The notes beneath the pieces were generated by a model. The model did not search any database and was not told the origin of the DNA. It saw nothing but the letters and a program-made list of their open reading frames with translations. From contig JALIHJ010000045.1 of assembly GCA_022984795.1 (NCBI GenBank), forward strand, positions 1 to 64,000: a DNA stretch of 64,000 bases. The letters are read 5' to 3'. A program made the translations under genes and the position numbers. Below are positions 34,396 to 42,217 of this stretch, piece after piece. This DNA comes from Fabrea salina. Lineage: Eukaryota; Ciliophora; Heterotrichea; Heterotrichida; Fabreidae. Each line of letters opens with the position of its first letter. Position 1 is the stretch's first letter.

Positions 34396-35865
34396 CTACT
34401 CCCTTTCGAGGGTTCTGGCTTTTGAAGTGAGTTCTTCCTGGTCTGCCTTTATGTCATTGGCCCTTAGGTAAGTGCTAAGGGCCCTCACAGGATGGAACAA
34501 GGCCATGTTTTCTTGGTAAAGCCTTATTTTTTCAATTACGTCTGAAGTTGCTCTGTGCTTGACTAAGTTGATCAGTCCTGATTCGTTGACGTCTCGGAAA
34601 ACTGCATCGATTTGAGTGAGTTCTTGTCTAAGTGCCAAAAAGCAAGGAACCACTGTTTGGTTAGTAGCCATTTCTTGCTTGATGTTGACGAACTGGGGGT
34701 CGTACAGGCTTTCTAGTTTCTCCCAGATGTTTTTGTGCGTGGTGCTTTTTTTGACCTTTTTGCAAGTAGAGTCCAAAGCTCTCACAGCGTCACTTTTCAG
34801 AACTAGTTTTATAACGTGGGGTGACTCGTAGTTGTGGAGTTCGTGAATGCACTCGTTAGCTATTTCTAGCAAGTTCTTAACGACCCTTACTCGGTTGTTG
34901 GGGTCTGACTGGTTCACTATAGCCGAGAGGTAAAGCAAACTCACGTTTAAGAACCGTTTGTTGATCTCGACTACGTTGGGGGCTAGTTCTTGTTTATTGG
35001 GTTTTTCCCAGTTCTTTTCAAGTAGCTCTCCAATTTGGACTTTTTTAAGCAGCTCCAATTCTATGATAGTGAGTTGCCTTGCTACTTCTACAGGCGACCA
35101 TATGAGTAAAGGTTCAGTTTTAAAGTCAATCTCCTTAGGGAGCACGGGTGAGGGTGGGATTTTCATCTCTCCAAAGCTAGTTTTGTCTTCCTTCTTTTCT
35201 TCTAAGTTTTCTAAGCAGTTCAGAATAGTGCTGCAGTTAGTCTTTACAAAAGACTCTGACGTGGAGCTGTTCAGATCCTCCAAAAAACTCTGCAAAGTGT
35301 TGCGCAGACTACTGTTATGCATAAAGATATCAGGCCACTGTCGAACCCACTTTTTGAACAAACTGGCAACTTTGGACTGTATGCTTCGGATCTTTTTGGC
35401 GTGGAAAACTCCAATTTCACTTGGAGCCATCATAGGCGGAACAGGAACGTTGTGTCGGTTAATGAGCATTTTGAGCAGTTCAGAGTCAGTTCCGTACACA
35501 GGGTAGGTGTGGAACAAAATGTTGCTTATCTCACTAGAACCCTCTTCAGTTGCCTTTTCTATGAGTTTCGTGAAAGTAGCTGATATGATTTCTTCTTGGG
35601 AGTTATACTCAATGTTAGACGAAGAGTCAGGCTCGTCAAACAAGTAGTTAGAAATTAGTTTGTTGAGCTCAAAAAGGTCCCTGCAAATATTTTTGAAGTG
35701 GTCTGGAAGGTACTCTAAGCTTTTTTCTATATTGTCGTAAACAACGTCTTCTACGGGGCCAAGTTCCTCTTCCATGCGGGCGTTTTCTTCCATCAAGAAC
35801 CTAAAAAGCTCAGTTAGGTCTCTTCCGTCAGATAACTTTACTTCAACAGTCTCTTTGCTAGACAT
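34396..35865 (-). CDS. RasGEF (CDC25-homology) protein
   Basis: 489 residues from the ATG at 35865 (MSSKETVEV); another in-frame ATG at 35874 would add three residues but overlaps the divergent gene start. An N-terminal RasGEF-N-like helical region (about 100-225) is followed by a CDC25 catalytic domain (about 250-489) seen in SPVEVARQLTIIELELLKKV, NVSLLYLSAIV, CFLALRQELTQIDAVFRDV and GLINLVKHRATSDVIEKIR. It would load a Ras/Rap GTPase with GTP. It starts seven bases from the divergent coiled-coil gene, the tightest divergent spacing here. Confidence 0.9.
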   Translation of the reverse strand: MSSKETVEVKLSDGRDLTELFRFLMEENARMEEELGPVEDVVYDNIEKSLEYLPDHFKNICRDLFELNKLISNYLFDEPDSSSNIEYNSQEEIISATFTKLIEKATEEGSSEISNILFHTYPVYGTDSELLKMLINRHNVPVPPMMAPSEIGVFHAKKIRSIQSKVASLFKKWVRQWPDIFMHNSSLRNTLQSFLEDLNSSTSESFVKTNCSTILNCLENLEEKKEDKTSFGEMKIPPSPVLPKEIDFKTEPLLIWSPVEVARQLTIIELELLKKVQIGELLEKNWEKPNKQELAPNVVEINKRFLNVSLLYLSAIVNQSDPNNRVRVVKNLLEIANECIHELHNYESPHVIKLVLKSDAVRALDSTCKKVKKSTTHKNIWEKLESLYDPQFVNIKQEMATNQTVVPCFLALRQELTQIDAVFRDVNESGLINLVKHRATSDVIEKIRLYQENMALFHPVRALSTYLRANDIKADQEELTSKARTLERE

Positions 35866-35872
35866 TTTTATC

Positions 35873-36514
35873 ATGGATAGTTTAGTTGCTAGATGGAAAA
35901 ACACTGTGGACAGTCAAAAACTAAGACACAAAAAAAAAGCCAAAGGCAAAAAAAAGGAAGAAGACGAAGAACCCCAAGAAGACTACGTGAAAACCCAAGC
36001 CCAAAGAGTCGTTGACGCTCTTTCGAATAAAGACTCAGAACCCCCTTCTTGTAAGTGTTACTTAGTAAGCAAGTTCAGAAGTGTGTGCAACATCATAGAA
36101 GAAATCATTTCTAAAGAAAGGAACCAACACCAACTAAGTAAAGACAAAGAAGAAACTTCTAAACATAGAACTGAGTCTACCAACAGAGTTATTTCTGACC
36201 TTGAGTCGCGGTTGTTTGAAGCTGAAAGAGAAAAAGTAAGTTAAAAACAGATTTTACTTAGAAAAGAAAAACAAGAACTACAAGACAACTTAGAACAACT
36301 CAGAAAAAGAGTAGAAAGTGAAGAACTTTCTCAGAGTTTAGTGAGTATGCTCAAAGAGTCCCATGAAAGCCTACAAAAGTCCAACGAAGCCTTGCTTCAA
36401 GAAATTCAGGACCTTAAAGACAATTACTTCCAACAACAAAAACAGTGGCAACTTGAACTAGACCAACTAAAAGACAATCTTGACTTTTTAAACCAAGAAA
36501 CTGTAACAGATTAA
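35873..36514 (+). CDS. coiled-coil protein with one or two 15-nt introns
   Basis: About 208 residues (203 if the second intron is real). The start is the ATG at 35873, because in-frame codons upstream lie in the RasGEF gene. The N-terminus is very basic then acidic (HKKKAKGKKKEEDEE). From about residue 75 to the end the sequence is charged, heptad-like coiled coil. The apparent stop at 36242-36244 is inside a 15-nt intron (36236-36250). An in-frame GTAAGTGTTACTTAG at 36051-36065 is probably another intron. Its TAA overlaps the PEX14 stop by four bases. Function is not recognised. Confidence 0.8.
36051..36065 (+). other. probable frame-neutral 15-nt intron
   Basis: GTAAGTGTTACTTAG matches the proven introns here almost base for base (GTAAG start, TTACTTAG-type end) but has no in-frame stop, so the frame stays open with or without it. 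Removal changes PPSCKCYLVSKF to PPSLSKF. Confidence 0.6.
36236..36250 (+). other. 15-nt spliceosomal intron
   Basis: GTAAGTTAAAAACAG in phase 0 between ...AEREK and ILLRKEKQ.... It contains TAA in frame; removal extends the coiled coil by about 87 residues to a TAA at 36512. Confidence 0.9.
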
Positions 36515-37662
36515 TCCTGACTTTGCTTTGTTTCTTCAACTTGTTTAGTTTCTTCAACTTGTTTAGTTTCTTCAACTTGTTTAGTTTCTTCAACTTGTTT
36601 AGTTTCTTCAACTTGTTTAGCTTCTTCAACTTGTTTAGTTTCTTCAACTTGTTTAGTTTCTTCAACTTGTTTAGTTTCTTCAACCTGTTTAGTTTCTTCA
36701 ACTTGTTTAGTTTCTTGAGGTTTGGGCTTCTGGTCTATTTTCCAAGGAGCGGCAGAAGAGAACCTAGGTGGAGGAGGTAGCTTGTCTATTTCTGTTTGGA
36801 TTAACTCAAGCACTTTTTGCAGTGGTTTGGTGTTTCCACTTCCTAGTTCGAAGTAACTACCGTTCTTAACAAGGTTCACAGATGCAAACAGCTTCTGAGA
36901 AGACTCATAAGGAGCAATCTGGGTTTTGTAGTTAGGAGTTGTAACATTTATGCGGGCTTTGCGTGCGTCGCTGGGGTTCTGAACAATGTTTTGGAACCAC
37001 AGTCTAAGGGACTTTAAGGCAGGTCCACGTGTTTCCAAACTGGGGATGCTTTCTAAGAACTCTTGGAAGTGCTGAGTGATCTCTTCTTCGTTTATGAGTT
37101 CTTTAGATTCCTCTTTCAAGTCAACAACTCCTTCAATTGACTCAGTAGTTGAGTTGCGCAAGTTAGTGTCTCTTTTGAGGTTTTCAACAGCAAACTGGAG
37201 GGAGCCTATTTGGGAACCTAGTCGTTCAAAGGACTCTTTCTGGGTTTTGATGAGTTCTTGCAAGAGCTTGTTGGAGGTTTCTCTGTTTTCAGAAATAGAA
37301 GGAAGTTCCCTATCAGTAGAGTCGCTTAAACTTCCTTGGTTTGCTGGCTTTTTGTGGAACTTTTTGGGTTTAGAAGGTTTGGGTTGGTTCATGAGCAAAG
37401 CAGTTCCTACTGCCCCTAACAAAGCTGCTCCAATTGCACCCATAGTTCCTAAATTCCAGCCCTTGTCTTGCTTTTCTTGAGGTTCAGAAGGTTCGAAGAA
37501 CTTGCCTAGTTCATCCTCTTCTTCGTACTTTTTAATTGCTTGGTTTAGTTCGTCTGGAGTGAGTTTGTTACGCAAGAAGTCTATTCGCTTTTCCATAGGC
37601 ATAGAAGCTACTTTTTGGTTTTTGAGGAAACTCACAGCTTTGTTAATCCTTTGTTCAGACAT
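36511..37662 (-). CDS. PEX14: peroxin 14, peroxisomal import docking protein
   Basis: 383 residues. The N-terminal domain (about 1-45: RINKAVSFLKNQKVASMPME and KRIDFLRNKLTPDELNQAI) is the conserved PEX14 module that binds WxxxF/Y motifs of PEX5. A hydrophobic Gly/Ala-rich segment follows (about 72-92, GAIGAALLGAVGTALLM), fitting the membrane segment. A coiled-coil region lies near 130-180. The C-terminus is a 10-copy KQVEET hexapeptide array. It docks cargo-loaded PEX5 at the peroxisome membrane. It overlaps the convergent coiled-coil gene by four bases (TTAA). Confidence 0.88.
   Translation of the reverse strand: MSEQRINKAVSFLKNQKVASMPMEKRIDFLRNKLTPDELNQAIKKYEEEDELGKFFEPSEPQEKQDKGWNLGTMGAIGAALLGAVGTALLMNQPKPSKPKKFHKKPANQGSLSDSTDRELPSISENRETSNKLLQELIKTQKESFERLGSQIGSLQFAVENLKRDTNLRNSTTESIEGVVDLKEESKELINEEEITQHFQEFLESIPSLETRGPALKSLRLWFQNIVQNPSDARKARINVTTPNYKTQIAPYESSQKLFASVNLVKNGSYFELGSGNTKPLQKVLELIQTEIDKLPPPPRFSSAAPWKIDQKPKPQETKQVEETKQVEETKQVEETKQVEETKQVEEAKQVEETKQVEETKQVEETKQVEETKQVEETKQSQD
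36525..36715 (-). repeat. 18-nt tandem repeat coding KQVEET
   Basis: Ten near-identical 18-base units code for KQVEET (one unit KQVEEA) at the end of PEX14. The repetition keeps other frames open too, including an apparent LKKLNK peptide on the minus strand and an NLFSFF peptide on the plus strand, which I treat as artefacts. Such low divergence suggests recent slippage expansion. Confidence 0.92.
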
Positions 37663-37672
37663 TATTAGTACA

Positions 37673-38575
37673 TTAACTTATGCGGATCATAGAAACCTCG
37701 TCATACTGAGGCTTCGCGAACTTCTCCCTGACAGCAGATAAGGGGTGCTTGGAAGCGTACTGCATCAAAATAAGCATTTGCTTTGCGCAGGATTTCATTT
37801 CTTGGGAGTCAACAGGGATCTCAGAGGGGAGTCCTGAGTAGTCTTTTTTGAACAACTTAGTGCCTAGGTACACTGCTGCAGCAGCCTGCAGCACAGGTGG
37901 GTATTTGACCATCCAGTACTCCACAAGGGCAAGTTCCAGTAAATACTGGCCAAGGCACTTACTTTGCTTGTTAAGTCCGAGTTGCTCGCTGAACTTAGTG
38001 TAGTACCACCATTGGGATGTCATAGTGACTTCGAAGTTGAGAGCTGAAAGTATGTCCCTTTCCATTGTGATCACTTGTTCTTTCGAAAAAGCCCGGTCAG
38101 TTAGGTAAACGAATTCTTTAAGTTCGGGAGGGTATATTTCTTCGTACTTAGCAGCCAAGAAAAGGGTCGTTACCCCTACTAGCTGCACTTGTTTGCGCGT
38201 GACTGCCTTCACGGCTAAGTACCGGTCTACCAAAGCTACACTCATAAACAAAGTTTCAGGCAAAAGCCTGAACTTGCGGTGCACTGATACCATCCAGTCC
38301 ACAAGGACTGCTCTGGTTTTTTGGTTTAATTCAGGTTGGCGTGAGATGTAGTCGCTGGGAGGAAGCAACTTGGCTTCTTGCGAAAGCACGTTTTCGAGGA
38401 TTTGATTTGAGTACTCAAGGACTTTTTGGGGGTCTCGGGCGGACTTGGGAGTTTTGTGTGAACTGGTGTTTTGGAGAGTAGAAACTTGCAATGTTTTCAA
38501 AGGAGGCCGGGTTGAGTAAGTGCTTTGTTTGAATAAATGCGGCTGGTTTTCTTTAATTGTTTCTGTTAGGTTCAT
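37673..38575 (-). CDS. mitotic cyclin (cyclin B-like)
   Basis: 300 residues. A destruction-box-like RPPLKTLQV is at about residue 23. The cyclin box starts near residue 75: KTRAVLVDWMVSVHRKFRLL, FLAAKYEEIYPPEL and ILSALNFEV. The C-terminal cyclin fold follows (LLELALVEYWMV, AAAAVYLGTKL). KTRAVLVDW and the KFRLL text favour the A/B class, B more likely. It would bind and activate a CDK in mitosis, or amitotic division of the macronucleus. It is ten bases from the PEX14 start and diverges from the secreted-protein gene. Confidence 0.92.
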   Translation of the reverse strand: MNLTETIKENQPHLFKQSTYSTRPPLKTLQVSTLQNTSSHKTPKSARDPQKVLEYSNQILENVLSQEAKLLPPSDYISRQPELNQKTRAVLVDWMVSVHRKFRLLPETLFMSVALVDRYLAVKAVTRKQVQLVGVTTLFLAAKYEEIYPPELKEFVYLTDRAFSKEQVITMERDILSALNFEVTMTSQWWYYTKFSEQLGLNKQSKCLGQYLLELALVEYWMVKYPPVLQAAAAVYLGTKLFKKDYSGLPSEIPVDSQEMKSCAKQMLILMQYASKHPLSAVREKFAKPQYDEVSMIRIS

Positions 38576-38656
38576 ATTATTAGAATTGTTAAGAATCCGA
38601 GTAAAATGGAGGGAACAATTATTTAACTGACTTCTGATAAGTAACTAATTAAACTA

Positions 38657-39145
38657 ATGAAAGTACTAGTAACAATACTTATAATGAGCTTAGGAATGTC
38701 TAGAGGCACTAGGTCCCAAGAAAGTGTTTTGAAAATTATTGAAGGAGTTCTGTTTGGGTTCTCTGCGGACTCTAGGCTTGAGGACATTCAGAGTTGTTTG
38801 GAGAATCTAGACCATGCCGATAGGGACTTTTACATTGCTTACGAAGATATAAAGCATCAGACTCCTTTGAGTGTAGAAATGGGACTTAAGTCCTTAGCCA
38901 AGGCTGTACAGGTGATACCTTTTGCTGTTGACTGGTGCCAGAACTCCCCTTCCGACTCTGCTAGGTTCAAAAAGGCCATTGGGTCCCTGAAGCAACCGAG
39001 TTACTTTGAGTTCACCTATCAAAAAGACTTAGTTCTGAACGGAGTGTCTATTTACCGAGAAATTTTCAAAGCTCTGGAAGACTACGAAAACTCTAAGTTT
39101 TACGAATTCGGGTTTAACGTTGGAGAAGCCTTGGGTAAAATTTAG
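38657..39145 (+). CDS. small secreted protein, unknown
   Basis: 162 residues. The first 20 residues (MKVLVTILIMSLGMSRGTRS) form a likely signal peptide with cleavage around residue 20. The rest is mixed helical, with two cysteines (about 47 and 94) and the text GVLFGFSADSRLEDIQSCL, a pattern I have seen in uncharacterised ciliate secreted proteins, though I cannot name the family. It converges with the ABHD17-like gene with 18 bases between stops. Confidence 0.7.
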   Translation: MKVLVTILIMSLGMSRGTRSQESVLKIIEGVLFGFSADSRLEDIQSCLENLDHADRDFYIAYEDIKHQTPLSVEMGLKSLAKAVQVIPFAVDWCQNSPSDSARFKKAIGSLKQPSYFEFTYQKDLVLNGVSIYREIFKALEDYENSKFYEFGFNVGEALGKI

Positions 39146-39163
39146 GTTTTAATTAACATGCAA

Positions 39164-39781
39164 TTAAGCTAACTGAGCAAGAAAACCACTAATTTGTTCA
39201 ACTACTTCGTCGTATTTTTCAATCGAAACTATTTTCAAGTTCTTCAAATGGTGAGAACAGTTATTATAAATCTTTCTACCAAATTCTTGTTGGTCTGGAG
39301 TTTTGGGTTCGTGAATGATGAGTAGTGGGGACTTCAGGTTCTTCACAGTAAAGGTAAAAGTGGAATTTTCTGGGTGCTGCAGGATTAAACCCCCTATATC
39401 GCTGTACTTCTCTATTAAGTAACAAGAAGCCTCACAGCCCTTTTCTCTGCCCAGCAGTATCATCTGGGAAGGGTGGACTTTCAAGCAGTCACTTAGAAAC
39501 CAAAACACTGCCTCTGCGTCTAAGTATTCAGAGGACTCTGAGTCTTCTGAGCCGCTGTAAACAAGTATGTTAGCAGGTGACTTAACCATCAGTAACTGCA
39601 GCCAGTTGGACTTTTCAGAAACCTTATCACAAGCAGAGGGCGATATTACCAGTGTGTATTGCTTGCAAAGATTATAAAACTCAGCTGGAATGAAGCTTCC
39701 ACGTGCGTTCTTGATATAGATGCTTGCACCAGGAAGGTTTGCATTTCCTTGAGGCTGAGAGATACAATTAGAACATCCCAT
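39164..39781 (-). CDS. ABHD17-like alpha/beta-hydrolase without nucleophile
   Basis: 205 residues. The fold follows ABHD17/FAM108: NILVYSGSEDSESSEY parallels the ABHD17 NIFSYDYSGYGxSSG strand and loop, then ILLGREKGCEA, GLILQHPEN and SPLLIIHEPKTPDQ. The nucleophile elbow GxSxG is GREKG here, with Glu113 in place of Ser, and the loop Asp and final His are not clear. It is therefore likely inactive. The N-terminus MGCSNC offers Gly2 for myristoylation and Cys3/Cys6 for palmitoylation, so peripheral membrane attachment is likely. ABHD17 enzymes remove palmitate; this one may bind instead. Confidence 0.7.
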   Translation of the reverse strand: MGCSNCISQPQGNANLPGASIYIKNARGSFIPAEFYNLCKQYTLVISPSACDKVSEKSNWLQLLMVKSPANILVYSGSEDSESSEYLDAEAVFWFLSDCLKVHPSQMILLGREKGCEASCYLIEKYSDIGGLILQHPENSTFTFTVKNLKSPLLIIHEPKTPDQQEFGRKIYNNCSHHLKNLKIVSIEKYDEVVEQISGFLAQLA

Positions 39782-39794
39782 TTTATTAGTACAG

Positions 39795-40391
39795 TTAGCC
39801 GAGGTTAAAAATCTTTTCTTTGCGGTGGGTAGTTGAGAAAGGAATGTTTGTAAGTGGTCCTGGAGTGATGGAGGGGTTGTACTTGTCTAGTTCTTTTTTG
39901 AGGTCTGGAAGTCTCATTTTTCTGATGATAAACTTTTTGTTGGACTTAGGGGTTTGAGAAAACCCAGACTTTCTTTCTATTGACTTACTCAGAGATATCT
40001 TGTTTTGTGAGTGGTTTAACTGGGGGTTGTGACGGGGTTTGATTTTAAGAGACTTGTCTCGTCTTTTGATTCTTTCTTTTGCGAAGGTGATTGGCTTCTT
40101 TTCTGTTTCGGTCAAAGAACTCACTTGGATTTTAGGTAACCTGAACTTGAGTTTGCTTCTTCGAGGGAACTTGTAAACTGCATTTGTAATTGACTGGTTA
40201 AACCTAGTTTCGATTTCCTTTCTTATTTCATCGTCCACTTCGCTGTTATTTTCGGTTTCTTTAAGGAAGGTGTTCGAACTTGCATTGCTTGCAAGTGAGC
40301 TAGAACTTGTTTCGTCTATTTTCTTCATAAACCCAAAGGAAGGGTTGAATGAGTCATTTTTTTGTATAGTGAAATCGTGACTTTTATTCAT
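39795..40391 (-). CDS. basic hypothetical protein
   Basis: 198 residues, rich in Lys, Ser and Arg, probably mostly disordered, with short conserved-looking segments (DDEIRKEIETRFNQSI, RRSKLKFRLPKI, IIRKMRLPDLKKELDKY, GPLTNIPFSTTHRKEK). No domain is recognised. A microtubule- or nucleic-acid-associated role would fit the charge but is a guess. It sits 13 bases from the ABHD17-like gene on the same strand. Confidence 0.65.
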   Translation of the reverse strand: MNKSHDFTIQKNDSFNPSFGFMKKIDETSSSSLASNASSNTFLKETENNSEVDDEIRKEIETRFNQSITNAVYKFPRRSKLKFRLPKIQVSSLTETEKKPITFAKERIKRRDKSLKIKPRHNPQLNHSQNKISLSKSIERKSGFSQTPKSNKKFIIRKMRLPDLKKELDKYNPSITPGPLTNIPFSTTHRKEKIFNLG

Positions 40392-40449
40392 TTATTAAAT
40401 TGTTTATAAAAGAGTGTTTGAGAATGAATAAGTTAATGTATAGTAATTC

Positions 40450-42186
40450 TTAAGGAGTACTTTTTAGTATGTTTGAGATTTGCTGAGAAGCTGAATGGAT
40501 ACTTTCAGCCCACTGGGATGAGTTTAACTTGCTTTCTTTTTTGAAGTTTGAAATCCCGTGAATTGATGCTTCGTTTTGGATTGTATAGCAACTTGCTATT
40601 CCTTCAGGGTACATGGCTCCATACCCAAAAAATGTGTCAAAATTGCCGAAGTTAGAAGTTGAAAGAATAAACCTCCGAGATTTTTGCCAAGCAGGATCTT
40701 TAAATATTGGAAGCTCTATTCCCATTTCTTCTGCTTGGCACATGTGAGCCCACAATGGCCTGTCTATTCCCTTTCCGCTCATAGACATGTTTATGAGTTC
40801 TGAGTGCTTTTCTCCTGCTTTCTTTATGGCTTCTAGTTTAGTTTTATTGGAATCTATTTCTGGATTGTTAAGTAACTTGCACATTGCTAAGGTTTCTTTG
40901 GAACAAACTCTTACGTTGTCGGTTCTTCCGTCGTAAAAAGCTCTTGTAATCGCTGTTTCGTAAGTAGGAGGAACTTCTCCAAAGTTGTTGTACCACGCTA
41001 GTTGGTAACTCAACTGCACAAATGAGTCTGGTCTTAAGACGTTGGTTTGCTTAGCTAGGTTCTTTCCAAAAGGCAACCTTGCTACTTTGACTTGTTGGTT
41101 GGAGCACTCATCCAGTACTCTTTGTTCTGCCTTCTTCATTGCTGTTTTCAGTTCTTCGTCGTACTCAAACCCCAACTTCTGGATTGAGAACCCACTTGCT
41201 TCTCCCCTTTCTATTCCTTCTGCTGCTAAGTTGTTTGCATACTCAATCATTTCCTTGAACACAATCCCCTCTGCACTTGAGTGTTCTGCCTGAAAACCTC
41301 CTTTGCAGTCCTGGTAAAATACTGCATTAAAACTCTTGTCTATCCATTTGTCAGTGGCTTCTCCCATGTAGATGTCGTAAGACAACTCACTCACGTCCTC
41401 AAAGCTCTTGTCACTCAAAGACACTGAAAACACACTCGAGTCCACTAAGTCCAGGTTCTGGGCGTTCTGTGGAGAGATGCTTTCCATGCGCGACCTGAAC
41501 TCTGCCCAGTGAGGTCTGGCGTCGTAGGTCATCATTGCTAAGGGGTAAGGGTCTTTGGAGTGGGTGTGGTCAACCACCTTCCTGAACATTTGGGTGTAAG
41601 TAGCTGGGGAGAAGAGGTTGCCGGCCGAGTCGTAAGCAGGCACCAAAAAGATGTGGTTGTTCCGCAGCACTGCTATGGTGGAGGGACTCTGGGACCTTTT
41701 GAGGCTGTCAATCTCCTTCCCCGGTATTCTGCTGACTCCAAACATCTTTTTGTATTGAACCATACTCATGGGATTTTCCCATAAGTACTCAGGCTCTATA
41801 GTTTCCCAATCCACCAACTGTTTGTACTTGAGAGCTCCATACACAAACAACCCTGCAGCCTCACAGTAGTCCCTGGCTCCTGGAAAGGGTCGGTCGTAGT
41901 TGATTCCTCCGTAGAAGTTAGAGTGCACTGCTATGCTGTCCCTCACACTCAGGTAAGTCTTGTCAGCCCACCACTCAGTCATGTGGTTCCTGAACTTGGC
42001 ATTCTTTTGCTTAAGTGCAGAGTGGACTTGGGGGCCTTGGAACTTAAGGGTGTCCTGAATGGCTTTTTGGGTGCAGGAGAGTTCATGGGGGGAAAGGATG
42101 GGAGTAAGGGAGTTGTAGTACTTGTCAAGAGTGAGTTCGAGGGGCTCAAGGGGAAGGTTGGGGAGTTTGTCTTCGTTCACAAGCAT
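40450..42186 (-). CDS. carnitine O-acyltransferase, copy 2 (altered N-terminus)
   Basis: 578 residues from the ATG at 42186 (MLVNEDKLPNLPLEP). Catalytic QAEHSSAEGI, SYQLAWYNN and GRTDNVRVCS are intact. Copies 1 and 3 begin MKRFFGKGRML; here one extra T (GGTTAAAGG instead of GGTAAAGG) puts a stop after MKRFFG from the ATG at 42214. Translation must therefore begin about eight residues later or the gene is impaired. Mosaic identity: it shares VSRIPGKEIDSLKRSQSPST with copy 1 but LSPHELSCTQKAI and SAGNLFSPATY with copy 3, and alone has TIEPEYLWENPMSMVQ. It ends with SNILKSTP. Confidence 0.9.
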   Translation of the reverse strand: MLVNEDKLPNLPLEPLELTLDKYYNSLTPILSPHELSCTQKAIQDTLKFQGPQVHSALKQKNAKFRNHMTEWWADKTYLSVRDSIAVHSNFYGGINYDRPFPGARDYCEAAGLFVYGALKYKQLVDWETIEPEYLWENPMSMVQYKKMFGVSRIPGKEIDSLKRSQSPSTIAVLRNNHIFLVPAYDSAGNLFSPATYTQMFRKVVDHTHSKDPYPLAMMTYDARPHWAEFRSRMESISPQNAQNLDLVDSSVFSVSLSDKSFEDVSELSYDIYMGEATDKWIDKSFNAVFYQDCKGGFQAEHSSAEGIVFKEMIEYANNLAAEGIERGEASGFSIQKLGFEYDEELKTAMKKAEQRVLDECSNQQVKVARLPFGKNLAKQTNVLRPDSFVQLSYQLAWYNNFGEVPPTYETAITRAFYDGRTDNVRVCSKETLAMCKLLNNPEIDSNKTKLEAIKKAGEKHSELINMSMSGKGIDRPLWAHMCQAEEMGIELPIFKDPAWQKSRRFILSTSNFGNFDTFFGYGAMYPEGIASCYTIQNEASIHGISNFKKESKLNSSQWAESIHSASQQISNILKSTP

Positions 42187-42217
42187 TCTGCCTTTAACCA
42201 AAGAACCTTTTCATTTA

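Noticed and set aside
34885-34899. GTAAGGGTCGTTAAG on the minus strand as a hidden intron in the RasGEF gene
   Set aside because: Its five residues (VRVVK) fall in a conserved helix of the RasGEF domain, so it is more likely coding.
36414-36780. Long LKKLNK- and NLFSFF-type peptides in other frames across the PEX14 repeat
   Set aside because: They arise because an 18-bp repeat keeps several frames open. The KQVEET frame continues a recognised PEX14 protein.
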